Shown here in pieces: positions 48,322-57,640 of a stretch of DNA of 64,000 nucleotides. Every line of letters begins with the position of its first letter. The first letter of the stretch is position 1. The notes below the pieces were generated by a model that was given only the letters and a program-made list of their open reading frames with translations, was not told where the DNA came from and did no database searches. Source of the stretch: Janthinobacterium sp. TND4EL3. GTDB lineage: Bacteria > Pseudomonadota > Gammaproteobacteria > Burkholderiales > Burkholderiaceae_D. Made by a program: the position numbers and the translations under genes. The stretch covers positions 214,094 to 278,093 of the forward strand of contig NZ_FTMV01000007.1 of assembly GCF_900156175.1 (NCBI RefSeq). The letters are read 5' to 3'.

Positions 48322-49293
48322 ATGAGAGAATTGAATCACCTGATCCTGAATCTGTACGGCACGGCCCAGGAATGCACGTCGGGCGAGTTCCAGGGGCAGG
48401 CGCTCGATATGCTCAGGCAGGCGCTGCCCTTCGATTCCGCCGCCATCATCGCCGCCTCTTTTTCCCCTGATATGGCGATTTCGCTGCACAGCCTGCATAT
48501 GTATCAGCAACCGATCGAGAAACTGGCCGACCGCAAGGCGCTTGTCAGCCCCGATGCCATCCTGGCCGAGGCCTGCCGTTCGCGCGGCCGCTGCGTGACG
48601 ATGGAGTCGGTCGATATCGACGGGAGATACCTCGACTTGCACGCCTATTGCAGGAAATATGCGATTGCCCACAGCATGGTATTGATTTCACCGGCCACCC
48701 ACCACGCCAACCTGGACTTGATTGCCTTGTGGCGGGCAGGGCCGGAACGCGCGTATTCCGCTGCCGAGACCGAGTTGGGTAACCTGCTGTTGCCGCACCT
48801 GACCCAGGCGCAGGCGATCAACAGCCGTTTGTTTCGGGCACCGGAGGTGCAGCCGCCACCCGGCAGTGTGCGCCTGCTGGCCAGCCTGAATGGCTGTCTG
48901 CAATATGTGGAGCCGATTGCCGCCGACATGCTGCAGCGGGAATGGCCTGAGTGGGAACCGCCCATGTTGCCAGCAGACCTGGTTGAAGAACTGCGGCGCC
49001 CCGGCCTGGGGCGCTATGTGGGGAAAACCCTGGTGGCGCAGGTGGCGGAGTCGGGCGGCTACTTGCATATCCAGCTGGCGCAACGCCCGGCGGGGCGGCC
49101 GCTGACCGGGGGCGAAGCAGCGGTGGCGCGGCTTGCGGCCAGTGGCCTCAGTTACAAGGACATTGCCCGGCGGCATGGCGTATCGCCGGCCACGGTCAGG
49201 AATCAGCTGCACAGCGTGTATGCCAAGCTCGACGTGGGAAACAAGACGGCGCTGGCGGCGGCGCTGGCCGTGTTGACCGAGATGTTGCCGTAG
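48322..49293 (+). CDS. LuxR-type transcriptional regulator
   Basis: This 323-residue protein has a C-terminal LuxR/FixJ-type helix-turn-helix (LTGGEAAVARLAASGLSYKD, then VSPATVRNQLHSVYAKL) at about residues 256-315. The N-terminal 200 residues are not a clear autoinducer, receiver or PAS domain; they contain an ALPFDSAAIIAAS segment reminiscent of GAF-like sensory folds. It is divergent from the DHA2 exporter and lies upstream of an unknown lipoprotein gene that has an 18-bp dyad in front of it, so both are candidate targets. Confidence 0.85.
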   Translation: MRELNHLILNLYGTAQECTSGEFQGQALDMLRQALPFDSAAIIAASFSPDMAISLHSLHMYQQPIEKLADRKALVSPDAILAEACRSRGRCVTMESVDIDGRYLDLHAYCRKYAIAHSMVLISPATHHANLDLIALWRAGPERAYSAAETELGNLLLPHLTQAQAINSRLFRAPEVQPPPGSVRLLASLNGCLQYVEPIAADMLQREWPEWEPPMLPADLVEELRRPGLGRYVGKTLVAQVAESGGYLHIQLAQRPAGRPLTGGEAAVARLAASGLSYKDIARRHGVSPATVRNQLHSVYAKLDVGNKTALAAALAVLTEMLP

Positions 49294-49300
49294 AAAGTCC

Positions 49301-49318
49301 ATAGAACAAATGTCCTAT
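49301..49318. promoter_or_regulatory. 18-bp imperfect dyad upstream of the lipoprotein gene
   Basis: ATAGAACAAATGTCCTAT has 14 of 18 symmetric positions (ATAGRACA-NN-TGTYCTAT). It lies eight bases after the LuxR-type regulator stop and 90 bases before the lipoprotein start, and is a good candidate binding site for that regulator. Confidence 0.5.
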
Positions 49319-49407
49319 AGCAATAACCTCCGGCCGGACCTAGCATGAGCGCTGTCGTTGCGATGTCTCTTGCTCGCAATTTGTCGCGGATTCCTGGAAG
49401 GTTACTG

Positions 49408-50562
49408 ATGAAGAATGCAATTTCAATCGTTTTGTTAGGTGCGGCCCTTTCCGCATGCGGTGGCGGCAGCGGTGGCGGCACGCCGGAAGCACCGGTCACG
49501 CCGCCCGTCGTGGTGACGCCTCCTGTCGTCCCCGCCGACAGCGTGATGGTCGCCTCGCAAGCGGTCGCGGCACAGGCTGGCCTGACCGTGATCGCTGGCG
49601 CCAATGCGGACGAGACGGTGTATGACGTGGCCGCCGATATCGGCGACACCTGGCGCATCACGTTCGACAGCGCAAAGAAGACCTATGCCATCCGTGTCCT
49701 GTCGACGCAATTCGGCTTGAGCGACCGCAGCGGTACGTTTACCGCGTCCACCACCGGCCATCTCACCACTTACACGGCAACGGATTTCAGCGTTACCGTC
49801 GATGCACGCACGCGCCTGCTGACAGGCATGGTGAAGCTGGGCAGCATGAATTCCAACGTCAGCGGCAGTGGTTATGCCGCCACCGACGTGGCCAAGCTGG
49901 CCGGCAACTATATCTTCCTGGGCGCCATGCGCAATGCCTCGAATGGTGGCGACCGCTTCAATCCGAAGGGCAGCCTCAAGGTGGCGGCCGATGGTAGCGC
50001 GCAATTGTGCAATGGCGGTGTGTTCAATGCGCAAGGCGTGTGCTCTGCGGTTTCGCCGCAACTGGAAGCGGAAAACGCCAGCCTGACCTTTGTCCGTGAC
50101 GCGGCGCGTGGCCTGATCATCGCCCGCCAAGGCCAGCAGGAATTCGGCATTGTCCACGTGCATGCCGGCGACCGGGGGTTGGCGCTGTTCATCGACCGCT
50201 ATAGCCGCAACCAGGAAAACGTGCTGCGCGTCGGTACCATCGTCGCCGCCAAACAGCAAAAGATCGGCACCGAAATCGCCGGTAGCTACGCCTGCGCGGC
50301 GCCGGGCATCAGCGCGAAGATCGAGGTTGCCGGCAGCACCGCCACCCTGACGAATAACACGACTGGCAAGACGCATGCGGAAACCATCACCGTCAACAAG
50401 CTGGGCCTGGGCGCGCAAGCCGTCGATTTCGATGGCATCGCCGTGTTCAAGGATCCGGCCGACGTGCCGGCAGATTACTCGATGTTCATGCCGGTGTCGT
50501 CGAGCATGGCGGTCGAATTTTCGACTGATCGCACGTACATGGGCGCGTGCCTGAAAAAGTAA
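49408..50562 (+). CDS. Hypothetical lipoprotein
   Basis: This 384-residue protein has a lipoprotein signal (ISIVLLGAALSAC, acylated Cys near residue 17), then a glycine-rich run and a proline/valine tether. The rest looks beta-rich, with repeated short strands and a Cys pair in LCNGGVFNAQGVCSA, and no recognised family. GGAAGG is six bases before the ATG at 49408. It is likely anchored in the outer membrane. The upstream dyad and LuxR-type regulator suggest regulated expression. It ends three bases from the convergent cobQ stop. Confidence 0.7.
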   Translation: MKNAISIVLLGAALSACGGGSGGGTPEAPVTPPVVVTPPVVPADSVMVASQAVAAQAGLTVIAGANADETVYDVAADIGDTWRITFDSAKKTYAIRVLSTQFGLSDRSGTFTASTTGHLTTYTATDFSVTVDARTRLLTGMVKLGSMNSNVSGSGYAATDVAKLAGNYIFLGAMRNASNGGDRFNPKGSLKVAADGSAQLCNGGVFNAQGVCSAVSPQLEAENASLTFVRDAARGLIIARQGQQEFGIVHVHAGDRGLALFIDRYSRNQENVLRVGTIVAAKQQKIGTEIAGSYACAAPGISAKIEVAGSTATLTNNTTGKTHAETITVNKLGLGAQAVDFDGIAVFKDPADVPADYSMFMPVSSSMAVEFSTDRTYMGACLKK

Positions 50563-50565
50563 TTG

Positions 50566-52020
50566 CTAGCGTTTCATGTGATCGAGCGCAGCGAGCAGCG
50601 GTACGGCGGCATCGGCGATGCATTCCAGGCTGGCTTCGCGCAGGGCTGCCGTATCGACCGAGTGCGCCGATTCCAGCCCTGCCCAGCGCAGCAGCGCCGA
50701 ACACGCGGCGGGCGTGTCGAACATGCCGTGCAAATAGCTGCCCAGGATTTGTCCGTCGCCCGATACGGCCCCCTCGGGCCGGCCGTCGATGACGAAAGCC
50801 GGCTGCGCCAGCGCCGCGCCATGCGAGACGCCCATGTGGATTTCATAGCCTGCCACGGGGGCGTCGGCCGCGCCGGCAAACGCGCAATGGCCGGCGACTT
50901 GCTGCAGGCGTTTTTCCGCTGTCAGCTCCGTCACCAGGTCGAGCAAACCCAGTGCCGCTGACTCTCCCGCCGCGCCTTCCACACCCAGCGGATCGCGCAC
51001 GCTCTGCCCCAGCATCTGGAAGCCGCCGCAGATGCCCAGCACCTTGCCGCCGTAGCGCAGGTGCTTGGCCAGGTAGGCGGGCCAGCCCTGCCGCTGCAGC
51101 CAGGCCAGGTCGCCGCGCGTGTTCTTGCTGCCGGGCAGGATCACCAGGTCGGCCGGCGGAATAGGCTGCCCTTGCTGGATGAATTGCAGGTCGATATCGG
51201 GGTGGGCGCGCAGCGCGTCGACATCCGTATGGTTGCTGATGCGCGGCAGTTGCGGCACCACCACCTTGAAGGCGCCACGTTCGGCCTGCATGGCTTCGAC
51301 GGCGTCTTCCGCGTCGAGAAACAGCCCTTGCAGGTAGGGCAGCACGGCCAGCACGGGTTTGCCCGTCTGCTGTTCCAGCCAGTCGATGCCGGGCGCAAGC
51401 AGCGAGATGTCGCCGCGGAAGCGGTTGATGACGAAGCCGACGATGCGCGCGCGCTCGCTGTCGGACAAACAGGCCAGGGTGCCGATGATGTGGGCGAAGA
51501 CGCCGCCCCGGTCGATGTCGGCCACGAGGATCACGGGGCAGTCGACGGCTTCGGCAAAGCCCATGTTGGCGATGTCGCGCGCGCGCAGATTGACTTCGGC
51601 GGGGCTGCCCGCGCCTTCGACGACGACGGCGTCGTACTGCTGGCGCAACCGCGCGTAGGATTCGAGCACGGCGCCCATCGCGATGGTTTTATATTGCTGG
51701 TAGTCGCGCGCATCCATCTCGGCGCGTACCTTGCCATGGATGATCACTTGCGCGCCCGTGTTCGACGACGGTTTCAAGAGCACCGGATTCATGTCCGTGT
51801 GCGGCGCGATGCCGCAGGCGAGCGCCTGCAGGGCCTGGGCGCGGCCGATCTCGCCGCCGTCGCTCGTCACCGCGCTGTTCAAGGCCATGTTTTGCGGCTT
51901 GAACGGCGCCACCGTCACGCCGCGGCGTTTCAGCAGGCGACACAGGGCCGCGACGACGGTGCTCTTGCCCGCGTCGGACGTCGTGCCCTGCACCATCAGG
52001 ACGGGAAAGGGACTCTTCAT
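50566..52020 (-). CDS. cobQ: Cobyric acid synthase
   Basis: This 484-residue glutamine-dependent amidase converts adenosylcobyrinic acid a,c-diamide to cobyric acid, adding four amides. The N-terminal ATP-binding domain has [15 protein letters not shown] (about residues 9-23) and [12 protein letters not shown]. The glutaminase half has the nucleophile Cys in [13 protein letters not shown] and a catalytic His in GSYLHGMFD. The ATG at 52020 overlaps the upstream stop. It is the last gene of the riboswitch-led operon. Confidence 0.95.
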   Translation of the reverse strand: MKSPFPVLMVQGTTSDAGKSTVVAALCRLLKRRGVTVAPFKPQNMALNSAVTSDGGEIGRAQALQALACGIAPHTDMNPVLLKPSSNTGAQVIIHGKVRAEMDARDYQQYKTIAMGAVLESYARLRQQYDAVVVEGAGSPAEVNLRARDIANMGFAEAVDCPVILVADIDRGGVFAHIIGTLACLSDSERARIVGFVINRFRGDISLLAPGIDWLEQQTGKPVLAVLPYLQGLFLDAEDAVEAMQAERGAFKVVVPQLPRISNHTDVDALRAHPDIDLQFIQQGQPIPPADLVILPGSKNTRGDLAWLQRQGWPAYLAKHLRYGGKVLGICGGFQMLGQSVRDPLGVEGAAGESAALGLLDLVTELTAEKRLQQVAGHCAFAGAADAPVAGYEIHMGVSHGAALAQPAFVIDGRPEGAVSGDGQILGSYLHGMFDTPAACSALLRWAGLESAHSVDTAALREASLECIADAAVPLLAALDHMKR

Positions 52021-52823
52021 GTCTGCTGCTCCTGCAGATGTTGCCAGCGCGCGATGATGTCGCTGATCTGGCGCAACCCTTCGGTAATCGCCGCCGGGCC
52101 GGGCGACAGGATGTCGGGCGACTTGATCTCGAATAGCATCTGGTTTTTCACGGCGGGAATCGCATCCCAGCCTGGGCGCGCCGCCAGTTGCGTGGGCTGG
52201 AATTTCTTGCCGCACCAGCTGGCGAGGATGATGTCGGGCGCGCGTGCGACCACGTCATGGGAATCGGCGATGATGCGCTCCTTCGCGCCCGGCTGCACGG
52301 ACAATTCCGGGAAGGCGTCCCTGCCACCGGCGATGGCGATCAATTCCGCTGCCCAGCCGATGCCGCTCATCAGGGGATCGTTCCACTCTTCAAAATACAT
52401 CACGGGCTTGCGCGTCCAGGCGGCGGCGCGGGTGCGGGCGGCGGCGATGTCCGTGCGCAGGCTGGCGATCAGTTCACGGCCGGCGTCCTCGCGCTGCACC
52501 AGCGCGGCCAGCACGGCGATCATGCGCAGGATGCCGTCGACCGTGCGCTGGTTGAACTGGTGTACTTCGATGCCGGCCATGACCAGGTCGCGGCAGATAT
52601 CGGCCTGCATGTCGCAAAAGCCGATCACGAGATCCGGTTCCACTGCCAGGATGCGCTCCAGATTTGACGAGGAAAAACCGCTGATCCTGGTTTTTTCCTC
52701 GCGTGCGCGGGCCGGGCGCACGGTAAATCCCGAGATGCCTGCGATGACGTCCTCCGCGCCCAGCGCGTACAGCGTCTCGACGGCTTCCGTCGACAGGCAG
52801 GCGATGCGCTGGTAGTGACTCAT
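52017..52823 (-). CDS. BtuF-like cobalamin-binding protein without signal peptide
   Basis: This 268-residue protein has the fold of a periplasmic metal/corrinoid-binding protein (PBP2 type), with [20 protein letters not shown] near residue 50 and a [21 protein letters not shown] segment like BtuF. It starts [19 protein letters not shown], with no signal peptide, unlike the true btuF next to it, so it may stay in the cytoplasm. The ATG at 52823 overlaps the btuF stop; a longer frame would run into btuF but adds no signal either. Possible roles are corrinoid storage or delivery to CobQ/CobO; these are guesses. Confidence 0.75.
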   Translation of the reverse strand: MSHYQRIACLSTEAVETLYALGAEDVIAGISGFTVRPARAREEKTRISGFSSSNLERILAVEPDLVIGFCDMQADICRDLVMAGIEVHQFNQRTVDGILRMIAVLAALVQREDAGRELIASLRTDIAAARTRAAAWTRKPVMYFEEWNDPLMSGIGWAAELIAIAGGRDAFPELSVQPGAKERIIADSHDVVARAPDIILASWCGKKFQPTQLAARPGWDAIPAVKNQMLFEIKSPDILSPGPAAITEGLRQISDIIARWQHLQEQQT

Positions 52824-53722
52824 TGAGCCGCCTTGTCGCTGCGGCGCTGGCGCGCCGCTTCCAGCTGTTCGCACATGGCGGCCGTGCCTTCGATCATGCG
52901 CGGGCCGGCGCGGTTCAGCAGGTCGCCATTCAGGCGGAACAGGTTATTTTTGCGCACGGCCGTCATCGACGGGAAGGCGCGCCACATGGCCAGGCCCCCC
53001 TCGCTGCGCGGGTCGCTCTTTTCGCTGGTGCCGAAGATGACTTCCGGGTCTTCCTGCAGCACGCCTTCCGGCGTGACGACGGGCGCCACCACCTTCATCG
53101 CGGCGAACACATTCTGGCCGCCGCACACGCGCATCGAATCGCTGATGATGCTCGCGCCGCTCAATGTATATAGAGGTTTGTCCCACACCTGGTAAAACAC
53201 GCGCACGGGCGGGCGCTGCGCGTATTGCGCCGTCAAGCTGGCCAGTTTGGCGCGCAGTTGTGCGGCGGCCGGCTTGGCGACCTTTTCCGTTCCCATCAGC
53301 TGGCCCAGGCGCTCCATGCTGTCGGGGATATCGGCCAGCTTGCGCGGTTCGCTGTGATAGATGGGTACCTTCAGCTGGCGCAGCATGGCGATCTGGCGTT
53401 CGGCGCTGCCATGCATCCACACGACGATCAGGTCCGGCTTCATGGCGATGATGCGCTCCATGTCGTACTGGCGGTTGTCGCCCACCTGAGGCAGTTTTTT
53501 GGCCGCTTCCGGGTAGTCGCTATAGCTGACGACACCGGCGATCCTGTCGCCGCCGCCAGCGGCGAACAGCAGCTCCGTGACGTGCGGCGCCAGCGCCAGG
53601 ATGCGCTGCGCGGGTTTTGCCACGGTGACGGTATTGCCATCGTCGTCGCGCACGGTGATGGCGGCATGCGCCTGCAGCGAGACCAGTCCGGCCAGCAGTA
53701 GCGATATTTTCAGGATTTTCAT
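52820..53722 (-). CDS. btuF: Vitamin B12 ABC transporter substrate-binding protein
   Basis: This 300-residue periplasmic protein has a signal peptide (ILKISLLLAGLVSLQAHAA) and the BtuF-type two-lobe fold: ITVRDDDGNTVTVAKPAQRI, then LAPHVTELLFAAGGGDRIAG at about residues 50-69, and VVWMHGS. It captures corrinoids and hands them to BtuCD. ATG 53722 is chosen; an ATG four codons earlier is possible. Both ends overlap neighbouring genes by 4 bp. Confidence 0.92.
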   Translation of the reverse strand: MKILKISLLLAGLVSLQAHAAITVRDDDGNTVTVAKPAQRILALAPHVTELLFAAGGGDRIAGVVSYSDYPEAAKKLPQVGDNRQYDMERIIAMKPDLIVVWMHGSAERQIAMLRQLKVPIYHSEPRKLADIPDSMERLGQLMGTEKVAKPAAAQLRAKLASLTAQYAQRPPVRVFYQVWDKPLYTLSGASIISDSMRVCGGQNVFAAMKVVAPVVTPEGVLQEDPEVIFGTSEKSDPRSEGGLAMWRAFPSMTAVRKNNLFRLNGDLLNRAGPRMIEGTAAMCEQLEAARQRRSDKAAQ

Positions 53723-54705
53723 GTGTGCTTCCATGTGGTGAGGGCCTGCTGCAGGCGCAGCCAGGCATGTTCGTCGGGTGGCAGGCCGAGGCGGATGCCG
53801 TGGGCCGCGTGGCGGAACAGGCGTACCCAGATGCCTGATTCCGCCATGTGGCGCCAGAAGGCCGCTGCGCGCTCTTCCGGCCACCATTGAAACAGCGCCG
53901 TGCCGCTGCTGGCGATGCCGTGGGCGGCCAGCAGTTGCTGCAAACGGAGGCCTTCGCCGCGCAGGCGCTCGCGCATGGCACCTTGCCAGTGCGTGTCGGC
54001 GAGGGCCGCCAGCGCCACCTGCTGCGCCGGGCCGCTGACGGTCCATGGTCCCAGCATGTCGGCCAGTTGGGACAGCAAGGCTGGATGGGCGGCGACAAAG
54101 CCCAGGCGCAGGCCCGCCAGGCCAAAGAATTTGCCTACCGAGCGCAGCACGATCAGACCCGGCTGGTCCGAGTGCGGCCCCAGGCTGGCCTGCGCTTCCG
54201 TGTCGCCAAACGCTTCATCGACCACCAGCCAGCCGCCGCGCGCGGCCAGCTGGCCGGCCCATGCCAGCAGCAGCGCGGGGGCGATGCGCTCGCCCGTGGG
54301 ATTGTTCGGATTGCAGACGACCATCACGTCGCAGCTGTCCACGGCGTCGGCCAGCAGCGCATATGGTACTTGCCGCAATTGGTGTCCGTGCTGGCCCCAA
54401 TGGTGTGCGTGTTCCGCGTAGGACGGCGCAGCCACGACCACGCGCGACGGTGCGCGCAGCCGGGGCAGGGCCTGGATGGCCGCTTGCGTACCCGCCACGG
54501 GCAGCATGGCCGGCGCGTCGTAATATGTGCAGGCGGCGGCCGCCAGCGCGGGATCGGCTTCCGGCAGCCGGTGCCAGGCGTTGACGTCGGGTGCTGGCGC
54601 TGCATACCAGTGCGGGTTGATGCCGGTCGACAGGTCGATCCAGTCGGCGATCGGCCGGCCGTATTCACGCGCCGCGTCGCGCAGATTGCCGCCATGTTCA
54701 AGCAA
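53719..54705 (-). CDS. cobD: Threonine-phosphate decarboxylase (PLP enzyme)
   Basis: This 328-residue fold-type I aminotransferase-like enzyme makes (R)-1-amino-2-propanol phosphate, the linker between corrin ring and lower ligand. LEHGGNLRDAAREYG and DLSTGINPHWY at the start, VVCNPNNPTGE for cofactor binding and RSVGKFFGLAGLRLGF with the PLP-binding Lys (about residue 193) identify it. It is called cobC in the Pseudomonas scheme. It overlaps cbiB by eight bases and btuF by four. Confidence 0.93.
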   Translation of the reverse strand: MLEHGGNLRDAAREYGRPIADWIDLSTGINPHWYAAPAPDVNAWHRLPEADPALAAAACTYYDAPAMLPVAGTQAAIQALPRLRAPSRVVVAAPSYAEHAHHWGQHGHQLRQVPYALLADAVDSCDVMVVCNPNNPTGERIAPALLLAWAGQLAARGGWLVVDEAFGDTEAQASLGPHSDQPGLIVLRSVGKFFGLAGLRLGFVAAHPALLSQLADMLGPWTVSGPAQQVALAALADTHWQGAMRERLRGEGLRLQQLLAAHGIASSGTALFQWWPEERAAAFWRHMAESGIWVRLFRHAAHGIRLGLPPDEHAWLRLQQALTTWKHT

Positions 54706-55651
54706 TATACTTCCCTTTCAGGTAAAACAGGCCCGCCAGCAGCGCCACCCAGATCAGCCACAAGACAGCCGTTTCCGCCACCAGGCGCCAGGCGCGGTCG
54801 ATGTCGCGCGCTTCGGCGGGACGGCCGGCGCCCAAAGGCGGGCGGCGTTCCAGTTCGCCGTCATAGATGGCGTCGCCGCCCAGGGCCAGGCCCAAGGCGC
54901 CGGCGCCGCTGGCCATCACGGGCCCCGCATTCGGGCTGCCCCAGTTGGGCGCCTGCGTGCGCCAGCAGTGCCATGCGTTTTTTTTGTCCGCCATGCTCTT
55001 GCCCAGCAAGACATAGGACAAGGCCGTCAGGCGCGCCGGCAGGTAATTGAGGATGTCGTCGATGCGCGCGGCGCAGCAGCCGAACCAGTCGTAGCGCGCA
55101 GTGCGGTAGCCCCACATGGCGTCGAGGGTATTGGCCAACCTGAAAAGCACGGCGCCCGGACCGCCCGCCACGGCAAACCAGAACAGGGTGCCGAAGACGG
55201 CGTCGTTGCCGTTTTCCAGCAAGGACTCCGTGCTGGCCTTGGCCAGGCTGGCCGCATCGGCATTGGCCGTGTCGCGGCTGACGATGCGCGCCGTCAGCAG
55301 GCGCGCGTTTTCCAGGTCATCGATGGACAAGGCATTGGCGATCGGCTGGTTGTGGTCGCGCAGGCTGCGCAGGCCCAGGCACAGATACAGCAGGAAGACG
55401 TGGAGTACCGCACCGGCCAGGCCGCACAGCCACCAGGCGGCATAGCTGAGGGGCAGCACGGCCAGCGACCACGCCAGCGTGCCGCGCAGGAAACGCCCAC
55501 GGCCCCGGTTCAGCAGGCGCTCGAGCGCGCTGGCGAGGCGGCCAAAACCCACCAATGGATGCCAGCGGCGCGTTTCCCCCAGCAGCATGTCGAGCAGCAC
55601 GCCGGCCGCCATCAAGGCGGCCAGCATGGGCAGCGACAGGCCGCTCAGCAT
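54698..55651 (-). CDS. cbiB: Adenosylcobinamide-phosphate synthase
   Basis: This 317-residue membrane enzyme attaches aminopropanol phosphate to cobyric acid. Several membrane segments and the family stretches HPLVGFGRL, ARIVSRDT, ASTESLLENGNDAVFGTLFWF and NAGPVMASGAGAL are present. The ATG at 55651 overlaps the cobU end. It corresponds to CobD in the Pseudomonas scheme. Confidence 0.94.
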   Translation of the reverse strand: MLSGLSLPMLAALMAAGVLLDMLLGETRRWHPLVGFGRLASALERLLNRGRGRFLRGTLAWSLAVLPLSYAAWWLCGLAGAVLHVFLLYLCLGLRSLRDHNQPIANALSIDDLENARLLTARIVSRDTANADAASLAKASTESLLENGNDAVFGTLFWFAVAGGPGAVLFRLANTLDAMWGYRTARYDWFGCCAARIDDILNYLPARLTALSYVLLGKSMADKKNAWHCWRTQAPNWGSPNAGPVMASGAGALGLALGGDAIYDGELERRPPLGAGRPAEARDIDRAWRLVAETAVLWLIWVALLAGLFYLKGKYIA

Positions 55652-56211
55652 GGGCCGCCTTTCAGGTACAGCGGCAAACCGGCGGCGACAAACACGGCCT
55701 TGTCGCACACGGCGGCCACGGCCTGGTTCAAGCGGCCCGCTTCATCGGTGAAGCAGCGCGAGATGGCGCCGCAGGGGACGATGCCCATGCCCACTTCGTT
55801 CGAGACGAGCACGAGGTCGCAGCCGGTGTCTTCGATTTCGGCCAGCGCGTACAGCAGGTGCGCGCGCTCGCTGTGGAACAGTTCGGGCAGGGCGATGTCG
55901 CCCACGTCCGGATACGTCGCGCCGCCGGAAAACATCAGATTCGTCAGCCACAGTGTCAGACAGTCCACCAGCAGCAGGCGGCCGGGCCGTGCTTGCCGCA
56001 GGATGGCGTCGCCCAGGCGCAGCGGTTCTTCCAGGGTTGCCCACCCGGCCGGGCGTTGCGCACGGTGATGCGTGATGCGCGTGGCCATCTCGCCATCGCC
56101 CGCCTGCGCGGTGGCGATGTAGAGCACTTCCTTGCCGGACTCGCGGGCCAGCTTTTCCGCATGGGCGCTCTTGCCGGAACGGGCGCCGCCGAAGACCAGA
56201 GTGCGCGTCAT
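55645..56211 (-). CDS. cobU: Adenosylcobinamide kinase/guanylyltransferase
   Basis: This 188-residue enzyme activates cobinamide to GDP-cobinamide. The P-loop FGGARSGKS is at about residues 6-14, the guanylylated His region RITHHRAQRP near residue 46, and the VDCLTLWLTNLM and VSNEVGMGIVP family motifs follow. The ATG at 56211 gives the normal start. It begins seven bases after cobO and overlaps cbiB. Confidence 0.94.
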   Translation of the reverse strand: MTRTLVFGGARSGKSAHAEKLARESGKEVLYIATAQAGDGEMATRITHHRAQRPAGWATLEEPLRLGDAILRQARPGRLLLVDCLTLWLTNLMFSGGATYPDVGDIALPELFHSERAHLLYALAEIEDTGCDLVLVSNEVGMGIVPCGAISRCFTDEAGRLNQAVAAVCDKAVFVAAGLPLYLKGGPC

Positions 56212-56218
56212 GGCGCTG

Positions 56219-56863
56219 TTACCACTCGGTGCCGATTTGTGCGCCGATGCCGGCCGCGTACGCATGCTTGACGACGGCCATTTCGGTGACGGTATCGGCG
56301 ATGGCGATCAATTCGTCCGGCGCGCCGCGGCCCGTGATGACCACGTGCTGCATGTGCGGGCGCTCCAGCAGGTCGGCGATGACTTTGTGCACGTCGAGGT
56401 AGTTGTACTTGAGGGCGATATTGAGTTCGTCGAACAGCACCAGACCGTAGCTTGGGTCGGCCAGGAAGGTCTTCGCCTGTTCCCATGCCAGTTCGGCTTT
56501 CTCGATGTCGCGTTCGCGGTTTTGCGTTTCCCAGGTATAGCCTTCGCCCATCGCATGAAAACTGATTTCATCGGGGAAGCGGCGCAGGAATTTCTCTTCG
56601 CCGGTCGACATGGCGCCCTTGATGAACTGCACCACGCCCACTTTCATGCCGTGGCCCATGGCGCGGATGGCCATGCCGAAGCCGCTCGAACTCTTGCCTT
56701 TGCCATTGCCCGTGTTGACGATGATGATGCCGATTTCCTTGTCCGCCTTGGCGATGGCCGCATCGATGATGGCCTTCTTTCTCTCCATGCGCACGCGGTG
56801 GCGCTCGTTTATAGCTGCGGTATTGGCTGCGGTTTGCGCGTCGACGGGTTGGTTATTGCTCAT
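56219..56863 (-). CDS. cobO: Cob(I)yrinic acid a,c-diamide adenosyltransferase
   Basis: This 214-residue CobO/BtuR-type enzyme adds the adenosyl group to the cobalt of corrinoids. The ATP loop NTGNGKGKSSSGFG is at about residues 50-63, with VGVVQFIKGAMSTGEE and VLFDELNIALKY following. It allows both salvaged and newly made corrinoids to enter the pathway. The ATG overlaps the btuD stop. Confidence 0.95.
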   Translation of the reverse strand: MSNNQPVDAQTAANTAAINERHRVRMERKKAIIDAAIAKADKEIGIIIVNTGNGKGKSSSGFGMAIRAMGHGMKVGVVQFIKGAMSTGEEKFLRRFPDEISFHAMGEGYTWETQNRERDIEKAELAWEQAKTFLADPSYGLVLFDELNIALKYNYLDVHKVIADLLERPHMQHVVITGRGAPDELIAIADTVTEMAVVKHAYAAGIGAQIGTEW

Positions 56864-57633
56864 GTTTGATCCTCTTTCGGTATGAATATCTTGCGTTTGC
56901 CGTGTTCGATGATTTCGATCGGGTGGCCAAGGTAGTGGCTCAGGAGAGATGCCTGCATCACGTCGGCCACGGGGCCAGCGAGCGAACCGCCATCTCCCAT
57001 CAGCAGCAGTGCGTGGGTCGAAACGCTATGCGCCAGGTTCAGGTCGTGGCCCACCATGACGACGGTCTTGCTCTGTTCGCGGCATAGTCTTGCCAGCAAA
57101 CCCATGACGCTGACCTGGTGCGCCAGGTCCAGCGCGTTGGCCGGCTCGTCCAGCAGCAGCAAGGGCGTATCCTGCGCCAGCATGGCGGCGATCGCCACGC
57201 GCTGGCGTTCGCCGCCCGACAGGCTGCGCACGTCGCGTTCGGCCAGGTGTTCCACTTCCATCGATGCCAGCGCCGCCAGGGAGATGCGCTGGTCGTCGCT
57301 GCCCTCCCAGTAATGATTGTCGTGGTATGGATGGCGCGCCGACAGCACCGTTTCGATGACGCGGTACGAGAATGCATCATGGCGCGCCTGCGCCAGGAAC
57401 GCCCGCTCACGTGCCAGGTCGGCCAAAGGCCAGTCCATCAAGGCGCGGCCCTGTATCGTTACGTGGCCGGCATCCGGTTCGCGCAGGCCCGCCAGGGTAC
57501 GCAGCAAGGTGCTCTTGCCGGCGCCATTGCGGCCGATGACGCTCCAGCATTCTCCCGCCTGGATGCGCCAGTTGAGGTTATCCACGAGGCAACGCGTGCC
57601 TGCTTTCAGGCCAAGTTGGTAGGTGCGTATCAT
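56860..57633 (-). CDS. btuD: Vitamin B12 ABC transporter ATP-binding protein
   Basis: This 257-residue ATPase has Walker A GRNGAGKST (about residues 35-43), the ABC signature LSGGERQRV, Walker B PLLLLDEPANALD and the switch His (VGHDLNLAHSV). It powers corrinoid import through BtuC. Alternatives such as a ferric-siderophore ATPase are unlikely because of the operon. It starts seven bases after btuC. Confidence 0.92.
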   Translation of the reverse strand: MIRTYQLGLKAGTRCLVDNLNWRIQAGECWSVIGRNGAGKSTLLRTLAGLREPDAGHVTIQGRALMDWPLADLARERAFLAQARHDAFSYRVIETVLSARHPYHDNHYWEGSDDQRISLAALASMEVEHLAERDVRSLSGGERQRVAIAAMLAQDTPLLLLDEPANALDLAHQVSVMGLLARLCREQSKTVVMVGHDLNLAHSVSTHALLLMGDGGSLAGPVADVMQASLLSHYLGHPIEIIEHGKRKIFIPKEDQT

Positions 57634-57640
57634 ATTGATT

